A DNA stretch of 64,000 bases from the NCBI RefSeq assembly GCF_043497005.1, contig NZ_JBIEKE010000001.1, positions 558,001 through 622,000 of the forward strand, read 5' to 3'. This document shows positions 55,734-64,000 of the stretch, one piece after another. How positions within the stretch are numbered: the first letter of the stretch is position 1; every line of letters begins with the position of its first letter. A program made the translations under genes and the position numbers. The stretch is from Halobacillus_A sp043497005. GTDB lineage: Bacteria > Bacillota > Bacilli > Bacillales > Halobacillaceae. Under the pieces are notes generated by a model. The model did no database searches. It saw nothing but the letters and a program-made list of their open reading frames with translations, and was not told the DNA's origin.

Positions 55734-56584
55734 TGATGATTAATCAAGTGATGGTGATCGGGGCCGGGCAGATGGGTGCTGGTATTGCGCAGGTTTTTGC
55801 TCAAGCCGGTCTCCGCGTTAAACTAAATGACTTAAACGATGACGCTTTACAAAAAGGTTTAGAAGGCATAAAAAAACGGCTTACAAAAGCTGTAGAAAAA
55901 GAAAAAATGACCGAAAATGAAAAAAAGCAGGCGCTTGAAAATTTAGAAGGAACGACGGACCTTCGCGCCGCTTCAGACTGTGATCTCATTATCGAAGCTG
56001 TCGTTGAAAAGATGGAAGTCAAAACGAAAGTCTTTCAAAACTTAGATGAGGCTGCGCCTGAGCATGCGATTTTAGCGTCGAACACGTCTTCTCTGCCAAT
56101 TACGGAAATTGCAGCTGTAACGAAGCGTCCTTCACAAGTGATTGGCATGCACTTTATGAACCCGGTGCCGGTCATGAAGCTCGTTGAAATTATTCGTGCG
56201 CTGCAGACGAGCGATGAAACATACGAAGCGATTGAACAAATGACGGAGAAACTGAACAAAACGCCAGTGGAAGTAAATGATTTTCCTGGTTTCGTATCTA
56301 ACCGGATCTTAATGCCGATGATTAATGAAGCAATTTATACCGTATATGAAGGCGTTTCTTCAGTAGAAGATGTCGATACCGTCATGAAGCTTGGAATGAA
56401 TCATCCAATGGGGCCGCTTACGCTGGCCGACTTTATTGGATTAGATACGTGTTTATCGATCATGGAAGTTCTTCATGAAGGGTTTGGGGACAGTAAATAC
56501 CGTCCGTGTCCGCTTCTGAGGCAGTACGTGAAAGCTGGCTGGCTCGGCAGGAAGTCCGGCCGTGGATTCTACAGCTACGAATAA
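55733..56584 (+). CDS. 3-hydroxybutyryl-CoA dehydrogenase
   Basis: A 283-residue NAD-dependent 3-hydroxyacyl-CoA dehydrogenase (MmgB-like). The Rossmann motif VIGAGQMGAGIAQVFAQAG is at residues 9-27. IASNTSSLPITEIA, GMHFMNPVPVMKLVEII (catalytic His) and FPGFVSNRILMPMINEAI follow, with the C-terminal helical domain ending in SGRGFYSYE. It reverses or completes the step before the thiolase. Confidence 0.95.
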   Translation: MMINQVMVIGAGQMGAGIAQVFAQAGLRVKLNDLNDDALQKGLEGIKKRLTKAVEKEKMTENEKKQALENLEGTTDLRAASDCDLIIEAVVEKMEVKTKVFQNLDEAAPEHAILASNTSSLPITEIAAVTKRPSQVIGMHFMNPVPVMKLVEIIRALQTSDETYEAIEQMTEKLNKTPVEVNDFPGFVSNRILMPMINEAIYTVYEGVSSVEDVDTVMKLGMNHPMGPLTLADFIGLDTCLSIMEVLHEGFGDSKYRPCPLLRQYVKAGWLGRKSGRGFYSYE

Positions 56585-56605
56585 CAGGTGAGGGAGAGAA
56601 GCAAG

Positions 56606-57751
56606 ATGAACCTACAGTTTACGGACGAACAAATCATGCTGCAAAAAATGGTTCGTGATTTTGCCGATAAAGAAGTGGCGCCTGCCATTGCGCAGATGGA
56701 GCGGGAGGACCGGTTTCCGGTTGAACTTGTACGACGGATGGGAGAACTCGGTTTAATGGGGATTCCTATACCGGAACAGTATGGCGGTGCGGAAATGGAC
56801 TACACGTCCTATGTAATGGCGATCCACGAAATCTCAAAAGTCAGCGCAACGCTGGGCGTCATTTTATCTGTTCATACTTCCGTAGGAACGAACCCGATTC
56901 TTTACTTTGGAACGGAAGAACAAAAACAAAAATATATTCCAAAGCTGGCTTCTGGGGAATATTTAGGAGCTTTTGCGCTGACGGAACCGAGCGCAGGGTC
57001 GGATGCAGGTAGTCTAAAGACAAGAGCGGAGAAAAAGAACGATCACTATATAATAAATGGAGAAAAAATATTTATAACAAACGGAGGCGCTGCGGATACG
57101 TTTATCGTATTCGCCCGCACGAATCGCGATGAGAAACGCGGAAGGGGCGTCAGTGCTTTTATTATTGAAAAAGATACACCTGGATTTACGGTTGGAAAAG
57201 CTGAGAAGAAGATGGGCATGCACGGATCGAGCACGGTTTCGTTAAGCTTTGATCAGTGTCAGGTGCCGGCTTCACAGCTGCTCGGTACTGAAGGAGAAGG
57301 TTTTAGAATTGCTCTTGCTAATTTAAACACCGGCCGGATTGGGATCGCAGCTCAGTCCCTTGGAATCGCTGAGGCGGCTCTTGAACACGCAGTGGCTTAT
57401 GCCAAAGAACGGGACCAGTTTGGAAAGCCGATTGCTCAGCATCAAGGCATTTCCTTTAAGCTCGCAGACATGGCAACTAACGTTGAGGCAGCAAAACTAT
57501 TAGTCTATCAAGCGGCTTCTCTCCAGGGAGCCGGTAAGCCATGCGGAAAAGAAGCGTCAATGGCTAAGCTGTTCGCCTCTCAAGCGGCGATGGATGCCTC
57601 CATTGAAGCAGTTCAAGTTCATGGAGGCTATGGATATACGGAAGATTATGCCGTGGAACGATTGTTCCGCGATGCGAAAGTATGCCAAATCTATGAAGGC
57701 ACAAGTGAAATTCAGCGAATAGTAATCAGCAATCATCTAACGAAGAACTAG
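56606..57751 (+). CDS. Acyl-CoA dehydrogenase 1
   Basis: A 381-residue FAD-dependent acyl-CoA dehydrogenase. Signatures: AFALTEPSAGSDAGSLKT, FITNGGAADTFIVFART, RIGIAAQSLGIAEAALEHA and the C-terminal QIYEGTSEIQRIVI with the catalytic-base Glu of short-chain/branched types. The ATG at 56606 has GGGAGAG upstream. It is 22 bases after the dehydrogenase gene. It is clearly paralogous to the next gene, so the pair may differ in chain length or branching preference. Confidence 0.94.
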   Translation: MNLQFTDEQIMLQKMVRDFADKEVAPAIAQMEREDRFPVELVRRMGELGLMGIPIPEQYGGAEMDYTSYVMAIHEISKVSATLGVILSVHTSVGTNPILYFGTEEQKQKYIPKLASGEYLGAFALTEPSAGSDAGSLKTRAEKKNDHYIINGEKIFITNGGAADTFIVFARTNRDEKRGRGVSAFIIEKDTPGFTVGKAEKKMGMHGSSTVSLSFDQCQVPASQLLGTEGEGFRIALANLNTGRIGIAAQSLGIAEAALEHAVAYAKERDQFGKPIAQHQGISFKLADMATNVEAAKLLVYQAASLQGAGKPCGKEASMAKLFASQAAMDASIEAVQVHGGYGYTEDYAVERLFRDAKVCQIYEGTSEIQRIVISNHLTKN

Positions 57752-57763
57752 GGGGAAGAAATT

Positions 57764-58903
57764 ATGGATTTCTCATTAACAGAAGAACAGGTCATGCTGC
57801 GGAAAATGGTACGTGACTTTGCTAAAAATGAAGTCGAGCCGACCGCAGCTGAACGTGATGAAGAGGAACGTTTTGACCGTGACATTTTCGATAAAATGGC
57901 AGAGCTGGGGCTTACCGGCATCCCGTGGCCGGAAGAGTACGGAGGGATTGGTTCCGATTTCGTCAGCTACGTCATTGCCGTTGAGGAACTGTCACGAGTG
58001 TGTGCGTCAACGGGGGTAACATTATCCGCGCACATCTCGTTAGCCAGCTGGCCGATTTATAAATTCGGTACTGAGGAACAGAAAAAGACGTTCCTTGCGC
58101 AGCTAGCAAGCGGGGAAAAACTGGGCGCGTATGCTTTATCAGAGCCAGGGGCAGGAAGCGACGTTTCTTCCATGCGTACACAGGCAAAACGTGACGGAGA
58201 TGACTACGTGCTAAACGGCAGTAAAGTATGGATTACAAATGGCGGTGTAGGCGATCTTTATGTTGTATTTGCGAAAACAGATCCAGATGCAGGAAACCGC
58301 GGAATCAGTGCTTTTATTGTTGAAAAGGGTACGCCAGGGTTTACTTTTGGTAAAAAAGAAAAGAAATTAGGCATTCGTTCTTCTCCAACCACGGAGCTTA
58401 TTTTTGAAGACTGCCGCATACCAAAAGAGAATTTGCTCGGAGAAGAAGGGCAAGGGTTTAAAATCGCGATGATGACGCTTGACGGTGGTCGAAATGGGAT
58501 TGCAGCTCAAGCCTTAGGCATTGCTCAAGGTGCACTCGATGAATCTGTAAACTATGCGAAAGAGCGTGAACAGTTTGGCAAACCAATCGCTCAGCATCAG
58601 GGGATTTCATTTAAACTGGCGGATATGGCTACTGAAATTGAAGCTGCCAGACTGTTAACCTACCAGGCTGCTTACTTAGAATCAGAAGGGAAACCGTACG
58701 CTAAAGCCTCCGCAATGGCGAAGCTCTATGCCGGGGATGCGGCGATGCGTATTACAGTGGAAGCCGTTCAAGTCCACGGCGGCTATGGCTATACGAAAGA
58801 TTATCCAGTGGAGCGTTACATGCGTGATGCCAAAATCACTCAAATTTATGAAGGAACGAATGAAATCCAGCGTCTTGTTATAGGGCGGATGTTAACGAAA
58901 TAA
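57764..58903 (+). CDS. Acyl-CoA dehydrogenase 2 (MmgC-like)
   Basis: A 379-residue paralogue of the preceding enzyme. YALSEPGAGSDVSSMRT, WITNGGVGDLYVVFAKT, RNGIAAQALGIAQGALDESV and QIYEGTNEIQRLVIGRML match butyryl/isobutyryl-type acyl-CoA dehydrogenases. It starts 12 bases after the first copy behind AGGGGGAAG. Electrons would go to ETF and then to FadF (inference). Confidence 0.94.
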   Translation: MDFSLTEEQVMLRKMVRDFAKNEVEPTAAERDEEERFDRDIFDKMAELGLTGIPWPEEYGGIGSDFVSYVIAVEELSRVCASTGVTLSAHISLASWPIYKFGTEEQKKTFLAQLASGEKLGAYALSEPGAGSDVSSMRTQAKRDGDDYVLNGSKVWITNGGVGDLYVVFAKTDPDAGNRGISAFIVEKGTPGFTFGKKEKKLGIRSSPTTELIFEDCRIPKENLLGEEGQGFKIAMMTLDGGRNGIAAQALGIAQGALDESVNYAKEREQFGKPIAQHQGISFKLADMATEIEAARLLTYQAAYLESEGKPYAKASAMAKLYAGDAAMRITVEAVQVHGGYGYTKDYPVERYMRDAKITQIYEGTNEIQRLVIGRMLTK

Positions 58904-58921
58904 ACGAGAGGAGGCCCGGTC

Positions 58922-59857
58922 ATGCATTCATTAGCAGAAAAAATCCAGCAGCAAGACATGCGGGCCCTCGCTCGTGCCATTACTTTAATTGAAAATGATG
59001 ATCCTGAAAAGCTGAACTTGATGAGCGATATTTTTTCTGTTCGGAAAAAAGCTCATCATATTGGTATTACCGGTTCCCCCGGGGCTGGAAAAAGTTCGCT
59101 TATTAATCGGCTGCTCACTCACTTGCGCGCGCAGGATTTAACCGTAGCTGTAATCGCGGTGGATCCAACCAGTCCTTTTAGCGGAGGATCGCTGCTCGGT
59201 GACCGAACGAGAATGAACCAGCATTTTCTCGATCCCGGGATTTTTATTCGCAGCATGGCGACACGCGGCAGTTTAGGCGGGTTGGCTCGTGCGACAAAAG
59301 ATGCGATACGGGTGTGTGATGCCTATGGATTCGATGTCGTGTTAGTGGAAACTGTGGGAGTCGGTCAGTCTGAGCTGGATATTATGAAGGTCGTGGATAC
59401 AACAGGTCTTGTTCTTACACCGAACAGTGGAGATGTGCTGCAGATATTCAAAGCTGGAATTATGGAGATTGCTGATCTTTTTATTATTAATAAAGCCGAC
59501 CTTCCAGGAGTCGTCCGCTTAAAGGCAACGCTGGAAGAATATATGATGATCGCCCAACCAAAAGGGTGGCACCCGCTCATCATCAAAACGATTTCTACCG
59601 AAAACGAGGGAATGGATGAGTTATGGAACGGCATGGAGCAGCATCAAGAATATTTATACGAAACGAAGCAGGGAGAAGAACGACGGTTAAAGCAGCTGGA
59701 GCTTGAAGTGTATGAATTAATTCGAGAAGAAATCTGGCGCGACGTACAAAGCACCATCGATTCTGATTACGAAAAGAAGGAGCAGCTGCGTAACCCAGAA
59801 GCCGATCCTTATCAACTGGCCAAGGACTGGTACGGAGAATGGAAGGGTGATTCCTAA
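58922..59857 (+). CDS. meaB: MeaB/ArgK-type GTPase chaperone for B12 mutases
   Basis: A 311-residue G3E GTPase that guards loading of adenosylcobalamin into acyl-CoA mutases. Walker A GITGSPGAGKSSLINRLL is near residue 48, followed by VAVIAVDPTSPFSGGSLLGDRTRM, VDVVLVETVGVGQSE and INKADLPG (guanine specificity NKAD). It overlaps the TetR start by one base. The fused mutase downstream carries its own G-domain of the same family, so this copy is apparently redundant for it. Confidence 0.93.
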   Translation: MHSLAEKIQQQDMRALARAITLIENDDPEKLNLMSDIFSVRKKAHHIGITGSPGAGKSSLINRLLTHLRAQDLTVAVIAVDPTSPFSGGSLLGDRTRMNQHFLDPGIFIRSMATRGSLGGLARATKDAIRVCDAYGFDVVLVETVGVGQSELDIMKVVDTTGLVLTPNSGDVLQIFKAGIMEIADLFIINKADLPGVVRLKATLEEYMMIAQPKGWHPLIIKTISTENEGMDELWNGMEQHQEYLYETKQGEERRLKQLELEVYELIREEIWRDVQSTIDSDYEKKEQLRNPEADPYQLAKDWYGEWKGDS

Positions 59858-60486
59858 TGGAGAAAAACCAAGTACCTTCGACAATCAAAGATGAAGCTCT
59901 CGTAGAAAAAAGACGTCAGCAAATGGTGAAAGGCGCAGTTACGCTTTTTACAGAGAAAGGCTTTCATAAAACGACGACTCGAGAAATCGCGAAGGCTTCA
60001 GGATTCAGTATTGGAACGCTTTATGAATACATCCGAAAAAAAGAAGATGTCCTGTTTCTCGTCTGTGATTCAATTTATGAACGAGTAAAGGAGCGGATGG
60101 AAGCGTCCATAAATCAAGATGAAAAGAGCGTCGCGAATCTCATTCTTGCGATTCGTGCCTATTTTCATCTGATGAATGACATGCAGGGGGAAGTGCTCGT
60201 GATGTATCAGGAAGTAAAGTCATTGTCGAAAGATGCCCAGGATTACGTGCTGCAGAAGGAGCGCGATATGGTCGCCATGCTTGAAAAAGTGATTAAGAAC
60301 AGCCTTCCATTTTCCATTGCCGAAGAGCAGGTGGCGCTGATTGCTAATAACATTTTCGTACAAGGACAAATGTGGGGCTTCAGGCGCTGGATCTTGCAGA
60401 GGACCTTTACATTAGAGACGTATACTGAAGAACAGATTAAGCTGCTGCTTCAAGGCTTGCAGGTAGAAGAAAAAGAATTAACTTAA
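59857..60486 (+). CDS. TetR/AcrR family regulator of the acyl-CoA cluster
   Basis: A 209-residue one-component regulator. The N-terminal HTH (about 25-70) reads GAVTLFTEKGFHKTTTREIA, KASGFSIGTLYEYIRKKED, and the remaining helices form a ligand pocket like FadR-type acyl-CoA sensors. Being inside the operon, it probably regulates it and itself. The two TGARYG-NN-CRYTCA palindromes at 52089 and 54478 are the candidate operators. Inducer is likely an acyl-CoA (inference). Confidence 0.88.
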   Translation: MEKNQVPSTIKDEALVEKRRQQMVKGAVTLFTEKGFHKTTTREIAKASGFSIGTLYEYIRKKEDVLFLVCDSIYERVKERMEASINQDEKSVANLILAIRAYFHLMNDMQGEVLVMYQEVKSLSKDAQDYVLQKERDMVAMLEKVIKNSLPFSIAEEQVALIANNIFVQGQMWGFRRWILQRTFTLETYTEEQIKLLLQGLQVEEKELT

Positions 60487-60501
60487 AGGGGAGGACGTTG
60501 T

Positions 60502-63500
60502 ATGGAAAAGCCAACGGTCTATCAGTCAAAGCACCCGATTCGCTTTGTGACGGCATCAAGCTTATTTGACGGACACGATGCTTCAATTAATATTATGCGC
60601 CGCATCCTTCAATTTACAGGAGCAGAAGTGATCCACCTTGGACACAATCGCTCAGTAGAAGAGGTCGTGAACGCAGCTATTCAGGAAGATGTACAGGGAA
60701 TCGCCATTTCATCCTATCAAGGCGGTCATGTTGAATATTTTAAATACATGGTGGACCTGCTTCGTGAAAAAGGAGCAGGGCACATCCGCGTCTATGGAGG
60801 AGGAGGCGGTGTTATCATCCCGCGTGAAATTAAAGAACTTCACGATTACGGGGTAGCTCGTGTCTTTTCTCCAGAGGATGGACGTGAACACGGATTGCAA
60901 GGCATGATCAACGTAATGATGGAAGAATGTGATTTTCTTCCGCCGTTAAACAATATAGAAGAAGCGGTTTCGGATTTAACAAAAGGCGATCATCAATCAA
61001 TTGCCCGGTTCATTACGTATGTCGAGAATACGCCGAAGGAAGAGCGGGAAGCTGTCGCCACTTTTGAAAGCGTTGTCGAACAATCGGTTGAAAAGAAAAT
61101 TCCAGTACTCGGTATTACAGGAACAGGCGGGGCTGGTAAAAGCTCGCTGACGGATGAGCTGATTCGCCGGTTTGTGAACGAACTTCCTGAGAAGAAAATA
61201 GGAATTCTGTCGGTCGATCCCACGAAAAAGAAAACAGGCGGGGCTCTGCTTGGCGATCGTATTCGGATGAATGCGATTTTTAACCCTCGCGTCTACATGC
61301 GTTCATTAGCCACAAGGGAAGCCCGCTCGGAGTTGTCCTCAGCTGTAGAAGAATCGATTCAAGTGATGAAAGCAGCGGGAATGGACTTTATTATCATAGA
61401 AACGAGCGGAATTGGCCAGGGTGACGCTGCAATTACGGACATCACTGACCTTTCTATGTACGTGATGACAGCTGAATTTGGAGCACCATCTCAGCTTGAG
61501 AAGATCGATATGATTGATTTTGCTGACTTTATTGTGATTAATAAATTTGAACAAAAAGGGTCGGAGGATGCGTTAAATCAAGTACGTAAACAGTATGAGC
61601 GCAGTCATATGCTGTTTCATGAAGATGCGTCCAAATTTCCTGTGTACGGAACGATTGCCAGTCAGTTTAACGATCCGGGCACGAACACCCTGTTTGCCGG
61701 CATCGTTGATAAGCTGAATGACGACTATAACTGGCAGGATGGAACGACCCTTGAGCGCGTGGATAAAGTGGAGAAACAAAATGTCATCATTCCTAATGAA
61801 CGCAAACAATATTTGCGTGATATTTCGTTAGCTGTGCGCGACTATCATAAGCATGCGGATGATCAAGCCGAGCAGGCGCGTAAACTGTATCAATTAAAAG
61901 GTACGGTAGCGCTGCTTGACGATGAGCAGCAAAAAGAAAGTATTCAGCGGTTAATCGAAGACTATGAAGAGAAGCTGGATCGTGAAGCGACGACTCTTTT
62001 AAACGACTGGGACGATCTGCACGAGCGTTACAGCGGCGATACGTACACGTTTAAAGTACGGGAAAAAGATATTACGATGGACATTACGACAGAAAGTATC
62101 TCTGGACTTAAAATTCCCAAGGTTGCGCTTCCGAACTATCACGACTGGGGAGATCGTTTATTGTGGCTGATGCAGGAAAACGTTCCCGGAGCTTTTCCAT
62201 TTACGACAGGTGTTTTTCCATTCAAACGAAAGGGAGAGGATCCGAAGCGTCAGTTTGCTGGCGAAGGAACGCCTGAACGCACGAACCGTCGATTCCACTA
62301 TTTGTCTGAAGGTGATGACGCCAAACGTTTAAGTACGGCTTTTGACTCGGTAACGCTTTATGGTGAAGATCCTGATGAACGACCGGATATTTACGGAAAA
62401 GTCGGTGAAAGCGGCGTAAACATTTGTACACTGAAAGATATGAAAAAACTGTATTCAGGCTTCGATCTCGTGGACCCGACCACGTCCGTTTCCATGACGA
62501 TTAACGGGCCGGCTCCCATTATTTTAGCCATGTTTTTCAATACAGCGATCGACCAGCAGTTAAACAAATTTAAAGATGACAATGGTCGTGAACCAAATGA
62601 AGAAGAAGCGGTTCAAATTAAAGAAGACACCATTAAAGTAGTCCGGGGAACGGTGCAGGCGGATATTTTAAAAGAAGATCAGGGACAGAATACGTGTATT
62701 TTCTCCACTGAATTTGCTTTGCGCATGATGGGGGATATTCAGCAGTATTTTATCGATCATGAAGTGCGTAACTATTATTCCGTTTCGATTTCCGGCTACC
62801 ACATTGCCGAAGCCGGTGCGAATCCGATCACCCAGCTGGCCTTCACGCTTGCAAATGGCTTTACGTATGTGGAATATTATTTAAGCCGCGGAATGGACAT
62901 TAATAAGTTCGCGCCAAACTTGTCCTTTTTCTTCTCCAATGGGCTGGATCCGGAGTATACTGTGCTTGGACGCGTAGCACGCCGTATTTGGGCCATCGTT
63001 ATGAAAGATAAATACGGAGCGAATGAGCGAAGCCAGAAGCTGAAATACCACATTCAGACATCAGGGCGTTCTCTGCATGCCCAGGAAATTGATTTTAATG
63101 ACATTCGTACGACACTACAGGCCCTTATCGCGATTCAGGATAATTGTAATTCCCTTCATACCAATTCTTACGATGAGGCGATCACTACGCCGACGCAGGA
63201 GTCGGTGCGACGTGCGATGGCGATTCAGATGATCATTAGTAAAGAATTCGGATTAACGAAAAACGAGAACTCTTTGCAAGGGTCCTATATTATTCGTGAG
63301 CTGACAGATCTTGTGGAAGAAGCTGTCCTGCAGGAATTCGAACGTATCAACGATCGCGGCGGCGTATTAGGCGCGATGGAGCGCCAGTACCAGCGCGGAA
63401 AAATCCAAGAGGAATCTTTATATTACGAAGGTAAGAAGCATTCAGGAGAACTGCCGATTATCGGAGTCAATACGTACTTGAATCCAAACCCGCCATCGGA

Positions 63501-63750
63501 AGAGGAAATCGACTCTATGGAGCTTGCCCGCGCTTCTAAAGAAGAGAAAGAGCACCAAATCACAGAGCTGCGCAGTTTCCAGCGAACGAATGAAACAGAG
63601 GCCGACGCTGCTCTGAAACGACTGCAGCAAGTCGCTAGCGGCGGAGGAAATATTTTTGCTGAATTAATGGAAACGGTAAAAGTCGCCAGCCTCGGCCAAA
63701 TTACGAATGCGTTGTATGAAGTAGGCGGTCAATACCGCCGCAATATGTAA
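60502..63750 (+). CDS. icmF: Fused isobutyryl-CoA mutase IcmF
   Basis: A 1082-residue adenosylcobalamin enzyme interconverting isobutyryl-CoA and n-butyryl-CoA (some act on pivalyl- or isovaleryl-CoA). Domains in order: B12-binding (about 12-145, DGHDAS with the axial His, ISSYQGGHVEYF, YGGGGGVI), G-protein chaperone (about 205-410, ITGTGGAGKSSLTDELIRRF, LSVDPTKKKTGGALLGDRIRM, NKFEQKGSEDA), linker, and the mutase barrel (about 545-1082, GVFPFKRKGEDPKRQFAGEG, STEFALRMMGDIQQYF, SISGYHIAEAGANP). Complete. It feeds branched acyl-CoA from valine-type breakdown into the beta-oxidation genes upstream. RBS AAAGGGGAGG precedes the ATG. Confidence 0.95.
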   Translation: MEKPTVYQSKHPIRFVTASSLFDGHDASINIMRRILQFTGAEVIHLGHNRSVEEVVNAAIQEDVQGIAISSYQGGHVEYFKYMVDLLREKGAGHIRVYGGGGGVIIPREIKELHDYGVARVFSPEDGREHGLQGMINVMMEECDFLPPLNNIEEAVSDLTKGDHQSIARFITYVENTPKEEREAVATFESVVEQSVEKKIPVLGITGTGGAGKSSLTDELIRRFVNELPEKKIGILSVDPTKKKTGGALLGDRIRMNAIFNPRVYMRSLATREARSELSSAVEESIQVMKAAGMDFIIIETSGIGQGDAAITDITDLSMYVMTAEFGAPSQLEKIDMIDFADFIVINKFEQKGSEDALNQVRKQYERSHMLFHEDASKFPVYGTIASQFNDPGTNTLFAGIVDKLNDDYNWQDGTTLERVDKVEKQNVIIPNERKQYLRDISLAVRDYHKHADDQAEQARKLYQLKGTVALLDDEQQKESIQRLIEDYEEKLDREATTLLNDWDDLHERYSGDTYTFKVREKDITMDITTESISGLKIPKVALPNYHDWGDRLLWLMQENVPGAFPFTTGVFPFKRKGEDPKRQFAGEGTPERTNRRFHYLSEGDDAKRLSTAFDSVTLYGEDPDERPDIYGKVGESGVNICTLKDMKKLYSGFDLVDPTTSVSMTINGPAPIILAMFFNTAIDQQLNKFKDDNGREPNEEEAVQIKEDTIKVVRGTVQADILKEDQGQNTCIFSTEFALRMMGDIQQYFIDHEVRNYYSVSISGYHIAEAGANPITQLAFTLANGFTYVEYYLSRGMDINKFAPNLSFFFSNGLDPEYTVLGRVARRIWAIVMKDKYGANERSQKLKYHIQTSGRSLHAQEIDFNDIRTTLQALIAIQDNCNSLHTNSYDEAITTPTQESVRRAMAIQMIISKEFGLTKNENSLQGSYIIRELTDLVEEAVLQEFERINDRGGVLGAMERQYQRGKIQEESLYYEGKKHSGELPIIGVNTYLNPNPPSEEEIDSMELARASKEEKEHQITELRSFQRTNETEADAALKRLQQVASGGGNIFAELMETVKVASLGQITNALYEVGGQYRRNM

Positions 63751-63830
63751 GCTTTGCCACGCTTTACTTTATGGGCAGCGTCAGCTTATAGAGATGATCA
63801 TATGGTAGTTTCCTTCATTTTTGTCTGAAG

Positions 63831-63953
63831 AAAAGGAACAGGAAAAAGCGCCGCTTTCCGCGGGGCAAGACGGAAAGTCTCCTCGGTCTGCGACCTCCGG
63901 GGCCACTCCTGTCTGCTCGTCCCGCAGGAGTCGGCACTTTTTCCGTTCCTTTT
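63831..63953 (-). repeat. 123-bp structured repeat C, copy 3
   Basis: It is 123 bp long like copy 2, in opposite orientation. Its arms are AAAAGGAAC..GGAAAAAG at the left and CTTTTTCCGTTCCTTTT at the right. The core on the minus strand reads GACTCCTGCGGGACGAG, GGAGTGGCCCCGGAGG and GACCGAGGAGAC. The arms differ completely in sequence from copy 2. The rest of 63751-64000 shows no gene. Confidence 0.72.
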
Positions 63954-64000
63954 ACCAAATAGACTTTTGTGAACTAAGGTAGAATGGATGCCCTCCTATA

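Noticed and set aside
1..64000. CRISPR array, prophage, tRNA or rRNA genes, defence systems
   Set aside because: No array of identical repeats with uniform spacers, no integrase, phage structural or restriction genes and no tRNA/rRNA signatures were seen in reading the sequence.

Overview
The window is one contiguous stretch of a low-to-moderate GC, endospore-forming Bacillaceae chromosome, most likely a moderately halophilic relative such as Halobacillus. The reasons are strong AAGGAGG-type ribosome binding sites, sporulation genes (gerQ, cwlJ, pbpG), acidic proteins, and a gene order from about 34.6 to 54.3 kb that follows Bacillus subtilis ywdI to ywjF: ywdI, ywdK, gerQ, hemQ, pta, lipL, ywfO, ywgA, ywhB-type tautomerase, ywhD, pbpG, speE, speB, ywiB, argS, cls, fadF. 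The genus is an inference; no rRNA or tRNA gene is visible. No prophage, CRISPR array, defence island or intact insertion sequence was found.

Region by region: 0-5 kb holds an MFS transporter fragment, an AI-2E family permease, pepT, and a TerC-type metal exporter behind a yybP-ykoY (manganese) riboswitch. 5-9.3 kb is a minus-strand sugar operon (PTS IIBC, EEP-family phosphoesterase, GH13 alpha-glucosidase) with a promoter and a cre site. 9.4-12 kb holds a LexA-controlled Y-family polymerase, a DMT exporter and a small HTH regulator. 12.1-16 kb is the riboflavin operon ribD-ribE-ribBA-ribH behind an FMN riboswitch, followed by photolyase and an M29 aminopeptidase. 18.8-22 kb and 30.1-30.5 kb are repeat-rich. 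19.6-34.2 kb carries mixed metabolic and membrane genes and a large secreted metalloprotease. 34.6-52 kb is the conserved ywd-ywj backbone. 52-63.8 kb is a fatty and branched acyl-CoA degradation cluster (fadF, thiolase, 3-hydroxyacyl-CoA dehydrogenase, two acyl-CoA dehydrogenases, MeaB GTPase, TetR regulator, fused isobutyryl-CoA mutase) with two matching palindromic operators.

The genes are mostly ordinary core functions. What stands out is intergenic: at least four families of short structured repeats (GGTACC palindromes; a 123-bp element whose terminal arms differ between copies but match within each copy; an AAGCGTAAGC/CATAAGCA element; a fused IS1182 remnant plus hairpin repeat), a 20-bp-phased GCCGCG array, a terminator-like hairpin whose 3' arm is the next gene's ribosome binding site, and a split SOS module (polymerase and YolD partner 33 kb apart with near-identical promoters and LexA boxes).
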